A DNA stretch of 64,000 bases from Sphingomonas adhaesiva (GCF_036946125.1 NZ_JAQIJT010000002.1:62001-126000), one strand, 5' to 3'; shown: positions 46,230 to 56,661, counted from the first letter of the stretch. Notes: generated by a model not told the origin, from the sequence alone. Numbers and translations are program-made.

Positions 46230-49200
46230 ATGAACAGGAATGCCTACTCACTGCTGGCGTCGGCGTGTGCGCTTGCGCTGGCGACGCCCGCGTTTGCTTC
46301 TGCCGGGGAGGGCGCGGTCGCCATCGACGTCACCGCGGCCCGGCTCGACGCCGCGCTGCTCCAGGTAGCGCAGCAAACCGGCGTGCAGCTGGTCTTCACC
46401 GATCCCGCGATCGGCAGCCGCCCCGCGCCGCGGCTGTCCGGGCGCTTCACTGCGGGCGCGGCGCTCGACCGCCTGCTCGCGCATAGCGGTTATACGTGGC
46501 GCTTCACCGGCCCCAACCGTGTCCGGGTGGTGCCGCAGGAGGTGGCGGGGCCGCAGTCCGGTGCGCTTCGCCCCGCCGCGCTGATGCAGGCTGCGCCGTC
46601 GCAAGCGCCGGAGGAAGGCCGCACCGCCCCCTCTACAGCCGCGGTCGAGGCCGCCGTCGATGGCGACCCGGCGGACGAAGCACCACCCAGTGACATCGTC
46701 GTCGTCGGCAGCCAGATCAAAGGCGCGAAGACCACCGCCGCGCTGCCGGTGACGGTCGTCGACGAACAGCAGATCCGCAACACCGGCGCGGTCACTGGCG
46801 ACGAATTGTTCCGCTCGATCCCGCAACTGGGTGACGTAACTTTCAACAGCTCATACCTGCCCAACAGTTCGAACGCGGCGCGCGGCGACGTCGGCTCGGT
46901 CAACCTGCGCAACCTAGGTGTCGGCAACACGCTGGTGCTGCTCAACGGGCGGCGCGTGGTGAACCACCCGACCAGTCGCGCCGACGACAACCTCGTCCCG
47001 GTTCTGACATACAACACCAACGCCATTCCCGTCTTCGGGCTGGAGCGGCTGGAGGTGCTGCGCGACGGTGCGGCGGCGATCTATGGCTCGGACGCGGTCG
47101 CGGGGGTCGTCAACACGGTCCTGCGCACCGACTACACCGGCATCCAGATTGAGGGGCAGACGGGCTACCCCGAGGGCACCAGCACGACGGAGAGCAACGT
47201 CAACCTGCTTCTGGGCAAGGATCTGGGTGGCGGACGCGGCAACGTGACGCTCTTCGCCAGCTATGCAACACGCTCTGCGCTGCGCAGTTCGGAGCAGGAT
47301 TACACCGCCTCGGACGACAAGCGACCGCTGTTCGTCGGCACCCGGTTCGAGGGCGCGAGCGCGCTCGACGGGCGCGCTTCCATCACGCCCTGGGGCTCGT
47401 TCCAGACGGTCGGCAATGTCCAGGTACGCCAGGGCAGCACCGTCCTCACCAACGCCTCTGGCCAGTTCCACATCCAGCCGTCGACCAACAGCGGCTGCCA
47501 GACGAATGCCACCACAGGGCTGAAGAACGGCCTGTGCATAGATGACGGCACCAACACCGCCGCTGCCGACCGCAACCTGCGCTTCGATCCGCGCGTCGCC
47601 TACGACACCTACATCCAGCCCAGGGTCGAGCGGATCAACCTGTTCCTCAACGGCCATTACGAGCTGGGCGACAACCTGGAGCTGTTTGGCGAGGCGGGCT
47701 ATTATTCCGCTACGACCGACAGCATCCAGTCGTCGTCGGGCACGCTCAGCTCGCTGCCGATCGTGATTCCGGCCAGCAACTATTACAATCCGTTTGGTCC
47801 CACCGTGCTGAACGGCGCGGCGAACCCCAATCGCCTGCCCGGGATCAATGCGCCCGCGTCAGGGCTGGCAGTGACGCTGTCGAGCTACAATGTCGCCGAT
47901 GCCGGCCCCAATCTGGTCCATGTAAAGAACGACCAATGGCGCGCGCTCGCCGGGCTGCGCTGGGACTGGCTCGGCTTTCAATGGGAAAGCGCGGCACTCT
48001 ATTCACAGGCGACGGTACGCGACACGTCGGACGGCATCAGCGCAACCGCGCTCCAGCGTCAGCTGGGGCTGTCTACTCCGAACGCCTACAACCCGTTCAA
48101 CGGTAGCAACCTCGCCGATCCCAGCGGTGCGGACACGACGCTCAGCAACGCCGCTGCGCTCGATGCCATCCGCGTCACCTCCACGCGGTTCAGCAAGGCG
48201 ACGCTGGCGCTGGCCGATCTGAAGGCGTCGCGTGCCGACCTTCTGACGCTGCCCGGCGGCAACCTGGGGATCGCTTTCGGGGCCGAAGTGCGGCGCGAAA
48301 CGCAGCTCGACGACCGCGATCCACGCGTCGACGGCACCATCACGTTCACCGATAGCGTGACCGGCAACGTGCTTGGCTCCGATCTGGTGGGGACCAGCCC
48401 GTCGCCCGACACCAGCGGCCGCCGCACGGTCGCCGCGGCCTATGTCGAGCTGGCGGTGCCGGTGATCGGGCCGGACATGAACGTGCCGCTGGTGCGCAGT
48501 CTGGAATTTCAGCTGGCGGGCCGGTTCGAGCATTACAGTGACGTCGGTTCGGTCGCGAAACCGAAGATCGCGGGCGCCTGGGACGTGGTGCGCGGGCTGC
48601 GGCTGCGCGGTTCCTACGCCGAGGGGTTCAAGGCGCCGAACCTGGAGCAGATCAACGCCCGCGTCGTGACGCGGTCGAACACCCGCACCGACTGGATCCG
48701 GTGCGAGGCGCAACTGCGCACCGGCGCGATCAGCAGCTTCAGCAATTGCGCGCAGTCGTTCGCGATCCAGGCGCAGCGCGCCGGCAACCCCGGCCTGCGC
48801 CCGGAGACGTCGAATACCTGGAGCGCGGGCGTGGTGCTGGAGCCGGCCTTCCTCGAAGGATCGCTCGGCCGCCTTACGTTCACTGCCGACTATTGGAACG
48901 TGAAGCAGAAGGGTATCGTCGGCATCTTCGGCGAGGGTAATGCGCTGATCTCCGACTATCTCGCGCGCGTATCGGGATCGACCAACGCCAATGTCGTTCG
49001 CGCCGCGCCGACCGCTGACGACATCGCCTTGTTCGCGGGCAGCGGGATCGATCCGGTGGGACGCGTGCTGTACGTCCGCGATCAGTATGTGAACCTGCTG
49101 CCGCAGCAGGCGTCGGGCGTCGACTTGGGTGCGACCTGGCGCTGGCCGGACTTCGGCGCGGGGCGGTTCACATTCAGCGCCAACGCCGCCTATCTCGACA

Positions 49201-49640
49201 AGTTCTTCCTGCAGCCCTCACCGCCGATCCAGGATCTGATCGACGCCCGTGCCGCGGGCAAGATCAACGCGGGCACCAACATCGCCGACGCCGGCAGCCT
49301 GGTACGCCAGAACGGCAAGCCGCGCTGGCGCGTCACCGGTTCCGCCAACTGGAGTTATGACGCGTTCGAGGTGGGGGCGTTCACGCAATATACGGGCAGC
49401 GTGGATGACACCGGCCTGATCGACAGCGCGGGGGCGCCGTGGGTGGTCGACAGCCAGATGACGTACAATCTGTACGCGCAGCTATCGGTCGGCAACAAGG
49501 CGGAGGGACGCTATCGCCTGCGCATCGGCGTGCGCAACCTGACCGATGCTAAGCCGCCGTTGTCGTCGAACGGCTTCCTCGGCTCGCTCTACACCCCCTA
49601 TGGCCGCTATTGGTACGCCAACGTGCGCGCCTCGTTCTGA
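46230..49640 (+). CDS. STN-type TonB-dependent transducer/receptor
   Basis: 1136 aa. Signal peptide (SACALALATPAFASA), STN signalling domain about 28-95 (IDVTAARLDAALLQVAQQTGVQLVF, LDRLLAHSGYTW), a long linker, then plug (DIVVVGSQIKGAKTTAALPVTVVDEQQI, GLERLEVLRDGAAAIYGSDAVAGVVN) and a barrel ending ...YANVRASF. It imports an outside ligand and signals through FecR and the ECF sigma. Followed 13 bp later by gamma-glutamyltransferase, so a peptide or glutathione-like ligand is possible. Confidence 0.94.
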   Translation: MNRNAYSLLASACALALATPAFASAGEGAVAIDVTAARLDAALLQVAQQTGVQLVFTDPAIGSRPAPRLSGRFTAGAALDRLLAHSGYTWRFTGPNRVRVVPQEVAGPQSGALRPAALMQAAPSQAPEEGRTAPSTAAVEAAVDGDPADEAPPSDIVVVGSQIKGAKTTAALPVTVVDEQQIRNTGAVTGDELFRSIPQLGDVTFNSSYLPNSSNAARGDVGSVNLRNLGVGNTLVLLNGRRVVNHPTSRADDNLVPVLTYNTNAIPVFGLERLEVLRDGAAAIYGSDAVAGVVNTVLRTDYTGIQIEGQTGYPEGTSTTESNVNLLLGKDLGGGRGNVTLFASYATRSALRSSEQDYTASDDKRPLFVGTRFEGASALDGRASITPWGSFQTVGNVQVRQGSTVLTNASGQFHIQPSTNSGCQTNATTGLKNGLCIDDGTNTAAADRNLRFDPRVAYDTYIQPRVERINLFLNGHYELGDNLELFGEAGYYSATTDSIQSSSGTLSSLPIVIPASNYYNPFGPTVLNGAANPNRLPGINAPASGLAVTLSSYNVADAGPNLVHVKNDQWRALAGLRWDWLGFQWESAALYSQATVRDTSDGISATALQRQLGLSTPNAYNPFNGSNLADPSGADTTLSNAAALDAIRVTSTRFSKATLALADLKASRADLLTLPGGNLGIAFGAEVRRETQLDDRDPRVDGTITFTDSVTGNVLGSDLVGTSPSPDTSGRRTVAAAYVELAVPVIGPDMNVPLVRSLEFQLAGRFEHYSDVGSVAKPKIAGAWDVVRGLRLRGSYAEGFKAPNLEQINARVVTRSNTRTDWIRCEAQLRTGAISSFSNCAQSFAIQAQRAGNPGLRPETSNTWSAGVVLEPAFLEGSLGRLTFTADYWNVKQKGIVGIFGEGNALISDYLARVSGSTNANVVRAAPTADDIALFAGSGIDPVGRVLYVRDQYVNLLPQQASGVDLGATWRWPDFGAGRFTFSANAAYLDKFFLQPSPPIQDLIDARAAGKINAGTNIADAGSLVRQNGKPRWRVTGSANWSYDAFEVGAFTQYTGSVDDTGLIDSAGAPWVVDSQMTYNLYAQLSVGNKAEGRYRLRIGVRNLTDAKPPLSSNGFLGSLYTPYGRYWYANVRASF

Positions 49641-49653
49641 TCGGAGCGCAGAT

Positions 49654-51402
49654 ATGATCCGCCACCTCGCCGCCGCCGCGTTGCTCGCGAGCGTACCCGC
49701 CGCCACCTTCGCGCAATCCGTGGGGGAAGCGGCGCCGCGCGCTGCCAGCCCGTCGGGCGGCGACATCGTGGCCTATGATCAGATCCACAAGCCGACGATC
49801 GGACGTGGCGGTATGGTGGTCAGCCAGAACGTCCTCGCCGCGCGGGTCGGGGCAGACATCCTGCGTCGCGGCGGCAATGCAGTGGATGCGGCGGTGGCGA
49901 CCGGTTTCGCGCTGGCGGTCACGCTGCCGCGCGCGGGTAATGTCGGCGGCGGCGGTTACATGCTGATCCATATGGTCGCGAAGGACGGCCGCCCGGCGCA
50001 GACGATCGCGATCGATTACTACGGCCAGGCGTCGCGCCACACCACGCCTGACCTCCTGGTCGACGCGGCGGGCAAGCTGGATCAGGCCAGGGTGATGTCG
50101 ATGAAGGGCGTCGCCATCCCCGGCACCGTCGCGGGTTTGTGGGAGGCGCATCGCCGCTTCGGGAAGCTCCCTTGGGGTACGCTCCTCGCCCCTGCCATCG
50201 CGATGGCGCAGCAGGGTGTCGCGCTGTCCGATGACGAGGCAAAGGCGAACGCCGATCAGCGCAGGCTGATGGCGGACGACGCCGCGGCGATGGCGATGTT
50301 TTTCAAGCCCGACGGCGCCGCCTATGCGCCCGGCGACCGCTTCCGCCAGCCCGACCTTGCCGCCACGCTGAAGGCGATCGCGGCGGGTGGTGCCGATGCC
50401 TTCTACCGCGGCCCGCTGGCGCAGCTGCTCGCCGCGGGAATCAAGGCGGGCGGCGGCATCATCGATGCAGCCGACCTGGCGGGGTATCGCGCGATCGTCT
50501 CCGAGCCGATCTGGTCCAGTTATCGCGGCCGGCGCATCGCGTATATGCCGCCCACCGCGTCCGGGGTCAGTGTCGCAGAGGCGATGAACATCCTCGAGCG
50601 CTTCCCTGTCGCGCCGGCAAAATGGGGCAGCGTCGTGAACCTGCACCTGCTGTCGGAAACAATGAAGATTGTGTCCGCCGACCGGCGTCTGATCGGCGGC
50701 GGACCCGACTGGAAGACGCCCGCCGAGGGGCTGGCGAGCAAGTCCTACGCCATAGAGCGCGCCGCGCTGATCCGCCCCGATCGTGCGCTCGACGCGCGGA
50801 TGCTACCCGACGGCAATCCCTATCCGCACGAGAGCAAGGACACGACCCACTTCTCCGTCGTCGATGCGGATGGAAATGCGGTCAGCAACACCTATACGCT
50901 GTCGGCCTCCTACGGCGCGCATGTCGTTGCGCCGGGAACGGGCGTCCTGCTCAACAACTCGCTCGGCAATCTGGCGTGGACGCGGCGCGATGCCGCAAGC
51001 GAACGCCGCGCGACGCTGCCGGGTCCGAACAAGCGCGTCGGATCGACGATCACGCCGCTCATCGTTTTCAACGGGGACCGGCCGTGGTTGGTCACCGGCA
51101 CGCCGGGCGGTGGTTATATCATCGCCACGATGGTGCAACTGTTGTCCAACGTCATCGACCACGGCCTCAACGTCGCGGAAGCCGCCGAGCGCCCGCGCAT
51201 CAACCAGGGCGGCGGCGATGCGCCACTGGAGTTGGAGGAGGGCTTCTCCCCCGACATCGTGCCCCTGCTGGAGGCGAAGGGACATCGCGTGCGCGCTTCA
51301 AACACCATGGGCAGCATCCAGAGCATCATGGTGGAGGGCGGAACGTACCTCGGGGCCGCCGACACCCGCCGCCCGGACGCTGCCGCGGTGGCTGCGCGTT
51401 GA
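49654..51402 (+). CDS. ggt: Gamma-glutamyltransferase
   Basis: 582 aa with a signal peptide (AAAALLASVPAATFAQS). GGT core: GGNAVDAAVATGFALAV near the N-terminus, autocleavage and nucleophile at DTTHFSVVDADGNAVSNTYTL (Thr about 397), NNSLGNLAW and GTPGGGYIIATMVQLLSNV. Periplasmic Ntn-hydrolase that removes gamma-glutamyl groups from glutathione and peptides. Probably co-transcribed with the STN receptor. Confidence 0.93.
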   Translation: MIRHLAAAALLASVPAATFAQSVGEAAPRAASPSGGDIVAYDQIHKPTIGRGGMVVSQNVLAARVGADILRRGGNAVDAAVATGFALAVTLPRAGNVGGGGYMLIHMVAKDGRPAQTIAIDYYGQASRHTTPDLLVDAAGKLDQARVMSMKGVAIPGTVAGLWEAHRRFGKLPWGTLLAPAIAMAQQGVALSDDEAKANADQRRLMADDAAAMAMFFKPDGAAYAPGDRFRQPDLAATLKAIAAGGADAFYRGPLAQLLAAGIKAGGGIIDAADLAGYRAIVSEPIWSSYRGRRIAYMPPTASGVSVAEAMNILERFPVAPAKWGSVVNLHLLSETMKIVSADRRLIGGGPDWKTPAEGLASKSYAIERAALIRPDRALDARMLPDGNPYPHESKDTTHFSVVDADGNAVSNTYTLSASYGAHVVAPGTGVLLNNSLGNLAWTRRDAASERRATLPGPNKRVGSTITPLIVFNGDRPWLVTGTPGGGYIIATMVQLLSNVIDHGLNVAEAAERPRINQGGGDAPLELEEGFSPDIVPLLEAKGHRVRASNTMGSIQSIMVEGGTYLGAADTRRPDAAAVAAR

Positions 51403-52281
51403 CCGCGCCCGAACGAGATTGCCCACGCGATCTGCACGCCTCACGCTAACCCGTTTGAATGGGGGCAGGTGGGATCAAGAACGGGGAGTCTGCGGGCCAA
51501 CAAATAACGCCGCTCTCCGGTATTCACGGAGCGGGCATCGTCAAAGCTAATGCACCAGCGAGTAAGGTAGTGCGGCTAGGCTGGGTCATGCCTCGCCCAC
51601 GCAAGTCCGCCAGCCCGTTCCGCTACTTCAACTCGTCGCCCGAGGTGATCCGGCTGGTGGTGCTCATGTACGTCCGCTTCCCGCTGTCGCTCAGGAACGT
51701 GGAAGACCTGCTGTTCGAGCGGGGTATCGACATCTGCCACGAGACGGTCCGGCTATGGTGGAACAGATTCGGGCCGATGTTTGCAGGCGACATCCGCCGC
51801 CAGCGCATCAGCCGAATGCGCGGCTTCCGCCACTGGCGATGGCATCTCGATGAGATGTACGTGAAGCTGAACGGTGAGATGGTCTACCTGTGGCGCGCCG
51901 TCGATCATGAAGGCGAGGTGCTGGAAAGCTACGTCACTCGCACACGGGACAAGAAGGCGGCGCTTAGCTTCATGCGCAAGGCGCTGAAGCGCCACGGCGC
52001 GCCTGAGGCGATCACCACCGATGGGTTGCGCAGCTATGGCGCTGCGATGGATGAACTCGGCAATCGCGAGAAGCAGGAGGTCGGCCGCTGGGCCAACAAC
52101 CGGATTGAGAATTCGCACCTGCCGTTCCGACGACGAGAGCGAGCGATGAACCGGTTCAGGCGAATGAGTTCGTTACAGAAGTTCGCATCCGTCCACGCCA
52201 GCATCCACAACCACTTCAGCCTCGAACGCCATCTGAGTGACCGAAAGACTTACAAGGAACGACGCTCTGCCGCCCTGGCAG

Positions 52282-53642
52282 GGTTGTGTCCCACGGGGTG
52301 GTGTAGCTGAGGGGTGGCCATCGGCGATCTTCGGTTAGGTTTGGGTTGCGAAACTCAACCAACGGAGACCCCGATGACCGAAGATACGATGGGCGTTCAG
52401 GCGCTTTTGGGAAAGAGCGCGGATGCTGATTTTCTGCGCGAGATGATCGGTTTTGCCGCGCAGCGTCTGATGGATCTGGAGGTCGGCAGCCTGACCGGTG
52501 CCGGCTATGGGGAGAAGAGCAGCGACCGGCTCGCCCAACGCAATGGCTATCGCGAGCGCGACTGGGAAACCCGCGCCGGTACGGTCGAGCTGCGCATCCC
52601 CAAGTTGAGGACCGGCAGTTACTTCCCAACCTTCCTTGAACCACGCCGCCTTGCCGAGAAGGCGCTGACCGCGGTCGTGCAGGAGGCGTACATCCAGGGC
52701 ATCTCGACCCGCTCGGTCGATGATCTGGTCAAGGCGATGGGGATGTCGGGCATTTCGAAGAGCCAGGTTAGCCGGTTGTGCGAGGAGATCGACGTTCGTG
52801 TGAAGGCGTTCCTCGACCGGCCCATCGAGGGCGACTGGCCGTACGTCTGGGTCGATGCCACCTACCTGAAGGTGCGCCAGGCCGGTCGCATTGTGTCCGT
52901 TGCGGTGACCATCGCGGTCGGCGTGAACGGTGACGGTCGTCGCGAGGTGCTGGGGATGGCGATCGGCGCGTCGGAGGCCGAGACGTTCTGGACGGACTTC
53001 CTGCGCAGCCTTGCCCGGCGGGGCCTGCGCGGCGTGAAGCTCGTGATCTCGGACGCGCATGAAGGCATCAAGGCCGCCGTCTCGCGCGTGTTCAGCGCGA
53101 CCTGGCAGCGGTGCCGGGTCCACTTCGCCCGCAACGCCATGGCGCATGCCGGCAAGAGCGGGCGCCGTGTCGTCTCGGCCTTCATCGCCACGGCATATGC
53201 GCAGGAAACGCCAGAGGCCGCTAGGAACCAGTGGCGTAAGGTCGCCGACCAGCTGCGCCCCAGCGTCCCCAAGCTCGCCCGGATGATGGATACCGCCGAG
53301 GAGGACGTGCTGGCCTACATGTCGTTGCCGCCGCAGCATCGCACCAAGCTTCACAGCACCAATCCGCTCGAACGCCTGAACGGCGAGATCAAGCGGCGCA
53401 CCGGCGTTGTCGGCATATTCCCCAACGAAGATGCCATCACCCGTCTCGTCGGCGCGCTCCTGCTCGAACAGAACGATGAATGGGCCGTCCAGCGCGGGCG
53501 CTACATGACGCTGGAAAGCGTCGCCCAGTTGAGCGATGATCCCACCGTCACGCTGCCCGCCATGGCTGCCTGACCATCCCGGCCTGGCCGGAGATCGATG
53601 CGGCTACGCCGCCAAAGCTACACCACCCCGTGGGACACAACC
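52282..53642 (+). mobile_element. Intact IS256-family element
   Basis: 1361 bp with perfect 27-bp terminal repeats (GGTTGTGTCCCACGGG... at 52282, its complement ending at 53642). An 8-bp target duplication, CCTGGCAG, lies at 52274-52281 and 53643-53650. One undamaged transposase gene. Fresh insertion into the IS6 transposase. Confidence 0.96.
52374..53573 (+). CDS. IS256-family (Mutator-type) transposase
   Basis: 399 aa from ATG 52374 with ACGGAG upstream. RNGYRERDWETRAGTVELRIPKLR, TRSVDDLVKAMG, WPYVWVDATYLKVR (Asp), LVISDAHEGIKAA (Asp), RCRVHFARN and NPLERLNGEIKRRTGVVGIFPNE (Glu). Complete DDE set, full length. Confidence 0.96.
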   Translation: MTEDTMGVQALLGKSADADFLREMIGFAAQRLMDLEVGSLTGAGYGEKSSDRLAQRNGYRERDWETRAGTVELRIPKLRTGSYFPTFLEPRRLAEKALTAVVQEAYIQGISTRSVDDLVKAMGMSGISKSQVSRLCEEIDVRVKAFLDRPIEGDWPYVWVDATYLKVRQAGRIVSVAVTIAVGVNGDGRREVLGMAIGASEAETFWTDFLRSLARRGLRGVKLVISDAHEGIKAAVSRVFSATWQRCRVHFARNAMAHAGKSGRRVVSAFIATAYAQETPEAARNQWRKVADQLRPSVPKLARMMDTAEEDVLAYMSLPPQHRTKLHSTNPLERLNGEIKRRTGVVGIFPNEDAITRLVGALLLEQNDEWAVQRGRYMTLESVAQLSDDPTVTLPAMAA

Positions 53643-53872
53643 CCTGGCAGAGTGGCAGATCCTCGCGAGCTAGGCTGCCGCGATCAAACAGCGAGGTGCA
53701 TCGTCGAGAGACGAGTTCGCATTAGACTGACAGCACCGCCACTCATCTGATTTGCATATCTGTTCCGGAAGCGAGGTTGTCCGCACACGGCGCGCGGCCG
53801 AGCCGCGGTTCCAGCCGATCCCACGAAATCGGCAGGCGAAGCGACGGTGTCGCTCCGCCTGCCCGGTCGACG

Positions 53873-56323
53873 TCAGTATCGAACGCGGAAGTCCACGCCG
53901 ATGCGCCGCGGGGTCAGTACGCCTTGCGCATAATAGCGCTCGATCACGCCGGTGCGGGTCTGGTTGAACGAGCTGCGATCGTTCGAGATCGAGGTGATCG
54001 CATATTTGTCGAACAGGTTGTCGCCGAATACGCCGATGTCGAAGCGGTCGGTGCGATAGGTGATCGCCGCGCGGTGCGTGACATAGCCGGGGATGACCTC
54101 GCCGTTCGCGCGCAGCCCGACGCGCGAGTAGATGTCACCGATATAGGCGGTCGCCCACGTCGCCTCCACGTCCGCGCCGCTCGCCAGCGGGTAGGTGTAG
54201 GTCGCCTGTGCGCTGGCGGTGTGCTTGGCCGAGCCGGGCAGGCGGTCGCCGGCGAAGGCACTGAACAGCTCGCCCTGACTGACCAGAATGTTCGGCGCGT
54301 CCTGCGTCAGCTTGGCATCGACATAGGAATAGGTGCCTTGCAGCGACAGCTGCGGCGTGACCTTCAGCAAGGCCGACACGTCGAAGCCCTGCGAGCGCGC
54401 CTTGCTGCCGTTGACGGTGATGCCGACCGCGCCGTTGACGGTCTGGCTCGGCACCTGGATGCCGTTCCACAGGATGCGATACGCCGACGCCGTCAGCTGA
54501 AGCCGCCGGTCGAACAGCGAACTGCGCACGCCGATTTCCGCGTTGCGCGTGCGATCGGGCTGATAGGCGAGCTCGTTGGGCAGCGCGCAGACGTTCTGCC
54601 CGGGATCCAGGACCGGCGGGCAGGGAGCCACCCGGTTGACGTTGCCGGTGCGATAGCCGGTGCTGTAGGTGCCGTAGACGAGCAGCGCGTCGCTGAACTT
54701 GTATGACGTGTTCGCCTTCCACACGAAGCCATCGGCGGCGGTGTTGCCGGACCTGATCCGGCTGGGTGCGAAAACTACCAATGGATAGGGCGTGCGCGAG
54801 CTGAACAGCGGCGTGTCGGTTCCGCCCTCCGCGAACGCATCATATTTGTAATAGCGCAAGCCCCCGGTCACCTGCCAGGCATCGGTGATGTGCACCGTGC
54901 CTTCCCCGTAGATCGCCTTCTCCTTCGTGCGCGTGTTGACGAAGGACATATACTCAAGGTCGTCCGGACGGAAGCGGATGCCGGGGACGGTGGTCCTGTT
55001 AGGCTCCTCCGGGGTGGGGTCGGGGGTGAGCCCGAAGGCGTTGTAGCCGGGCGTATACTCGCGATACTGCGACCGCTGGCGCTGATTGTTGTAGAAGCCG
55101 CCGATGACCCAGCTGAACGGCCCGCCATGGGTCGACACCAGCCGCACCTCGCCGTTGAACTGGCGGTACAGCGTCTCGTTGGTGTTGTAGGAGGAGAAGG
55201 CGGGGAACGCCTCGTACCCATAATCGAGATCGAGCAGCAGGTCGGTGTTGTCGGACGACGCGCGGTTGCGCTGGTTGGTCAGCGCGGCCGTGGCGACCAG
55301 ATCGGCGATGCCGCCCAGCCCCAGATTGAACTCCGCCGCATACAGGTCCGCCTTGCGGCTGCGCGGTTCGGCATAGCGCCACGGCGCCTCGTAGCGGCCG
55401 GTGCCGAGGACGCCCGCGCCATTGGCCTGCTGCCCGCCGGTGTCGGTCGTCTGGTGGGCATAGGTCAGGAACAGCTTCGCGCCGGGGCTGGCCTGCAACA
55501 GCAGCTGGTTGCGCGTGGTGAAGGTCCGCTCGTAGTTGAGGTCCTTGCGGCGGTAGAAGTTGGCGGCATAGTCCGCGGGCGTGCCGAACGATCCCTGCGC
55601 CGCGGTGTCGCCCCGCACCGGCTGCGGGTTCGACACGCCGGGCTGCTGGAGCAGGTACGGATAGTCGATGAAGCCGGGGTTGTCGTAATAGCCGGTCGCG
55701 GTGCGGAACGCGATGTGATCGGTCACGATCGGCAGGTTGAAGGTCGCGTCGCCGTTGACGCCGGGGCTGCTGCCATGCGCCACACCGAAGTAACGGCCGT
55801 GATATTCCAGCGAAATGCGGTCCGTATTGGGCCGGTTGGGCATGTAGCGGATCGCGCCCGACAGCGTACCCAGGCCGTACAGCGTGCCCTGCGGCCCCTG
55901 CAGCACCTCGACGCGGGCGAGATCGATCAGCTTGAAGTCGAGATACAGCGGCACCTCGCCCAGATAGATGCCCAGCGCGCTCTGCGCGTTCGTGCCGAGC
56001 TGCGTGTCCGCGGACGAAATGCCGCGCAGGATGACGTTGCCGGTCGATCCCGGGCCGGTGTCGGTGATGGTGAGGCCGGGCGTGAACGCCGCCAGCCCGC
56101 GCACGTCGTCGATCCGCTGGCGCGACAGCGTTTCCGCACCGATCGCGCTGATGTTGATCGGGGCGTCCTGCAGCGTCGTCTCGCGCCGGGTCGCGGTCAC
56201 GATGATCGCGTCGTCTTCCGGCGGGGCACCCGCGGGCGCGGTCTGCGCGGAGACGGGAACGGCGATCGTCCCCGCCAGAATGCTCGCGCCCAGCAATGCT
56301 CTACGAAACGATGTCCCAGCCAC
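53873..56323 (-). CDS. TonB-dependent receptor of the guanidine/urea locus
   Basis: 816 aa from GTG 56323, chosen because AAGGGGG sits 5 nt before it; the ATG at 56362 has its Shine-Dalgarno immediately adjacent, too close. Signal peptide (ALLGASILAGTIAVPVSAQ), DDAIIVTATRRETTLQDAP box, plug (ARVEVLQGPQGTLYGLGTLSGAIRY) and a barrel ending in a terminal Tyr (GVDFRVRY). It is divergent from the ABC transporter operon, and two of the three NikR-like operator copies lie in between. It should import a scarce nutrient for this pathway. Ligand unknown. Confidence 0.9.
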   Translation of the reverse strand: MAGTSFRRALLGASILAGTIAVPVSAQTAPAGAPPEDDAIIVTATRRETTLQDAPINISAIGAETLSRQRIDDVRGLAAFTPGLTITDTGPGSTGNVILRGISSADTQLGTNAQSALGIYLGEVPLYLDFKLIDLARVEVLQGPQGTLYGLGTLSGAIRYMPNRPNTDRISLEYHGRYFGVAHGSSPGVNGDATFNLPIVTDHIAFRTATGYYDNPGFIDYPYLLQQPGVSNPQPVRGDTAAQGSFGTPADYAANFYRRKDLNYERTFTTRNQLLLQASPGAKLFLTYAHQTTDTGGQQANGAGVLGTGRYEAPWRYAEPRSRKADLYAAEFNLGLGGIADLVATAALTNQRNRASSDNTDLLLDLDYGYEAFPAFSSYNTNETLYRQFNGEVRLVSTHGGPFSWVIGGFYNNQRQRSQYREYTPGYNAFGLTPDPTPEEPNRTTVPGIRFRPDDLEYMSFVNTRTKEKAIYGEGTVHITDAWQVTGGLRYYKYDAFAEGGTDTPLFSSRTPYPLVVFAPSRIRSGNTAADGFVWKANTSYKFSDALLVYGTYSTGYRTGNVNRVAPCPPVLDPGQNVCALPNELAYQPDRTRNAEIGVRSSLFDRRLQLTASAYRILWNGIQVPSQTVNGAVGITVNGSKARSQGFDVSALLKVTPQLSLQGTYSYVDAKLTQDAPNILVSQGELFSAFAGDRLPGSAKHTASAQATYTYPLASGADVEATWATAYIGDIYSRVGLRANGEVIPGYVTHRAAITYRTDRFDIGVFGDNLFDKYAITSISNDRSSFNQTRTGVIERYYAQGVLTPRRIGVDFRVRY

Positions 56324-56513
56324 GTCGACCCCCTTGCTCGTAAGCGTGTCGCCTGGCGGCATCTCTCCCCTGATGGTGCGTCGGTCGGGCCTGCACCTTA
56401 TCGTCGTATCGCGGCGCGGCATCGGCGCCTCCCGGCCTCGATCGCCGGTCACCCCGCGCGTCTTCCCTGCGTCGCCGTCGTCGTTGCGGCGGCGATGAAC
56501 GATACGGTATGGA

Positions 56514-56539
56514 TATTACATATACCGTCAAGCGTAATA
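56514..56539. promoter_or_regulatory. NikR-like operator copy 1
   Basis: TATTACA-N12-CGTAATA, one mismatch to the two other copies. Nearer the receptor gene than copy 2. Confidence 0.6.
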
Positions 56540-56635
56540 TTTGTAGGCCCGGAAAGCGGCGAATCGTAATATCGATACCCTCGTGAGGGCATGATCCGGT
56601 CTCGCTGGACCGCCATCGCCGCCTGCGCGAATCGA

Positions 56636-56661
56636 TATTACGCAATCCCTCAGGCGTAATA
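56636..56661. promoter_or_regulatory. NikR-like operator copy 2
   Basis: Perfect TATTACG-N12-CGTAATA, 61 bp before the ABC substrate-binding gene. Confidence 0.65.

Larger units (their letters stand above)
51588..53673 (+). pseudogene. IS6-family transposase interrupted near its C-terminus
   Basis: IS6 DDE transposase: FRYFNSSPEVIRLVVLMYVRFPLSLRNVEDLL, WHLDEMYVKLNGEMVYLWRAVD, ITTDGLRSYGAAM, RWANNRIENSHLPFRRRERAMNRFR. After RRSAALA the frame runs into the IS256 element (GLCPTGWCS, stop at 52310). The original end, EWQILAS and stop at 53671-53673, lies on the far side. Only the last few residues are replaced, so some activity may remain. Confidence 0.9.
51534..53740 (+). mobile_element. IS6-family element carrying a nested IS256 element
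   Basis: Ends placed by an imperfect inverted repeat: GTCAAAGCTAATGC near 51540-51553 and GCATTAGACTGAC near 53719-53731. No 8-bp target duplication is evident, which may reflect later rearrangement. Without the IS256 insert the unit would be about 0.85 kb, normal for IS6. Edges uncertain. Confidence 0.55.

Noticed and set aside
54890..56569. 559-codon open frame opposite the TonB receptor
   Set aside because: Low-complexity composition and no start signal; the receptor on the other strand has clear motifs throughout.
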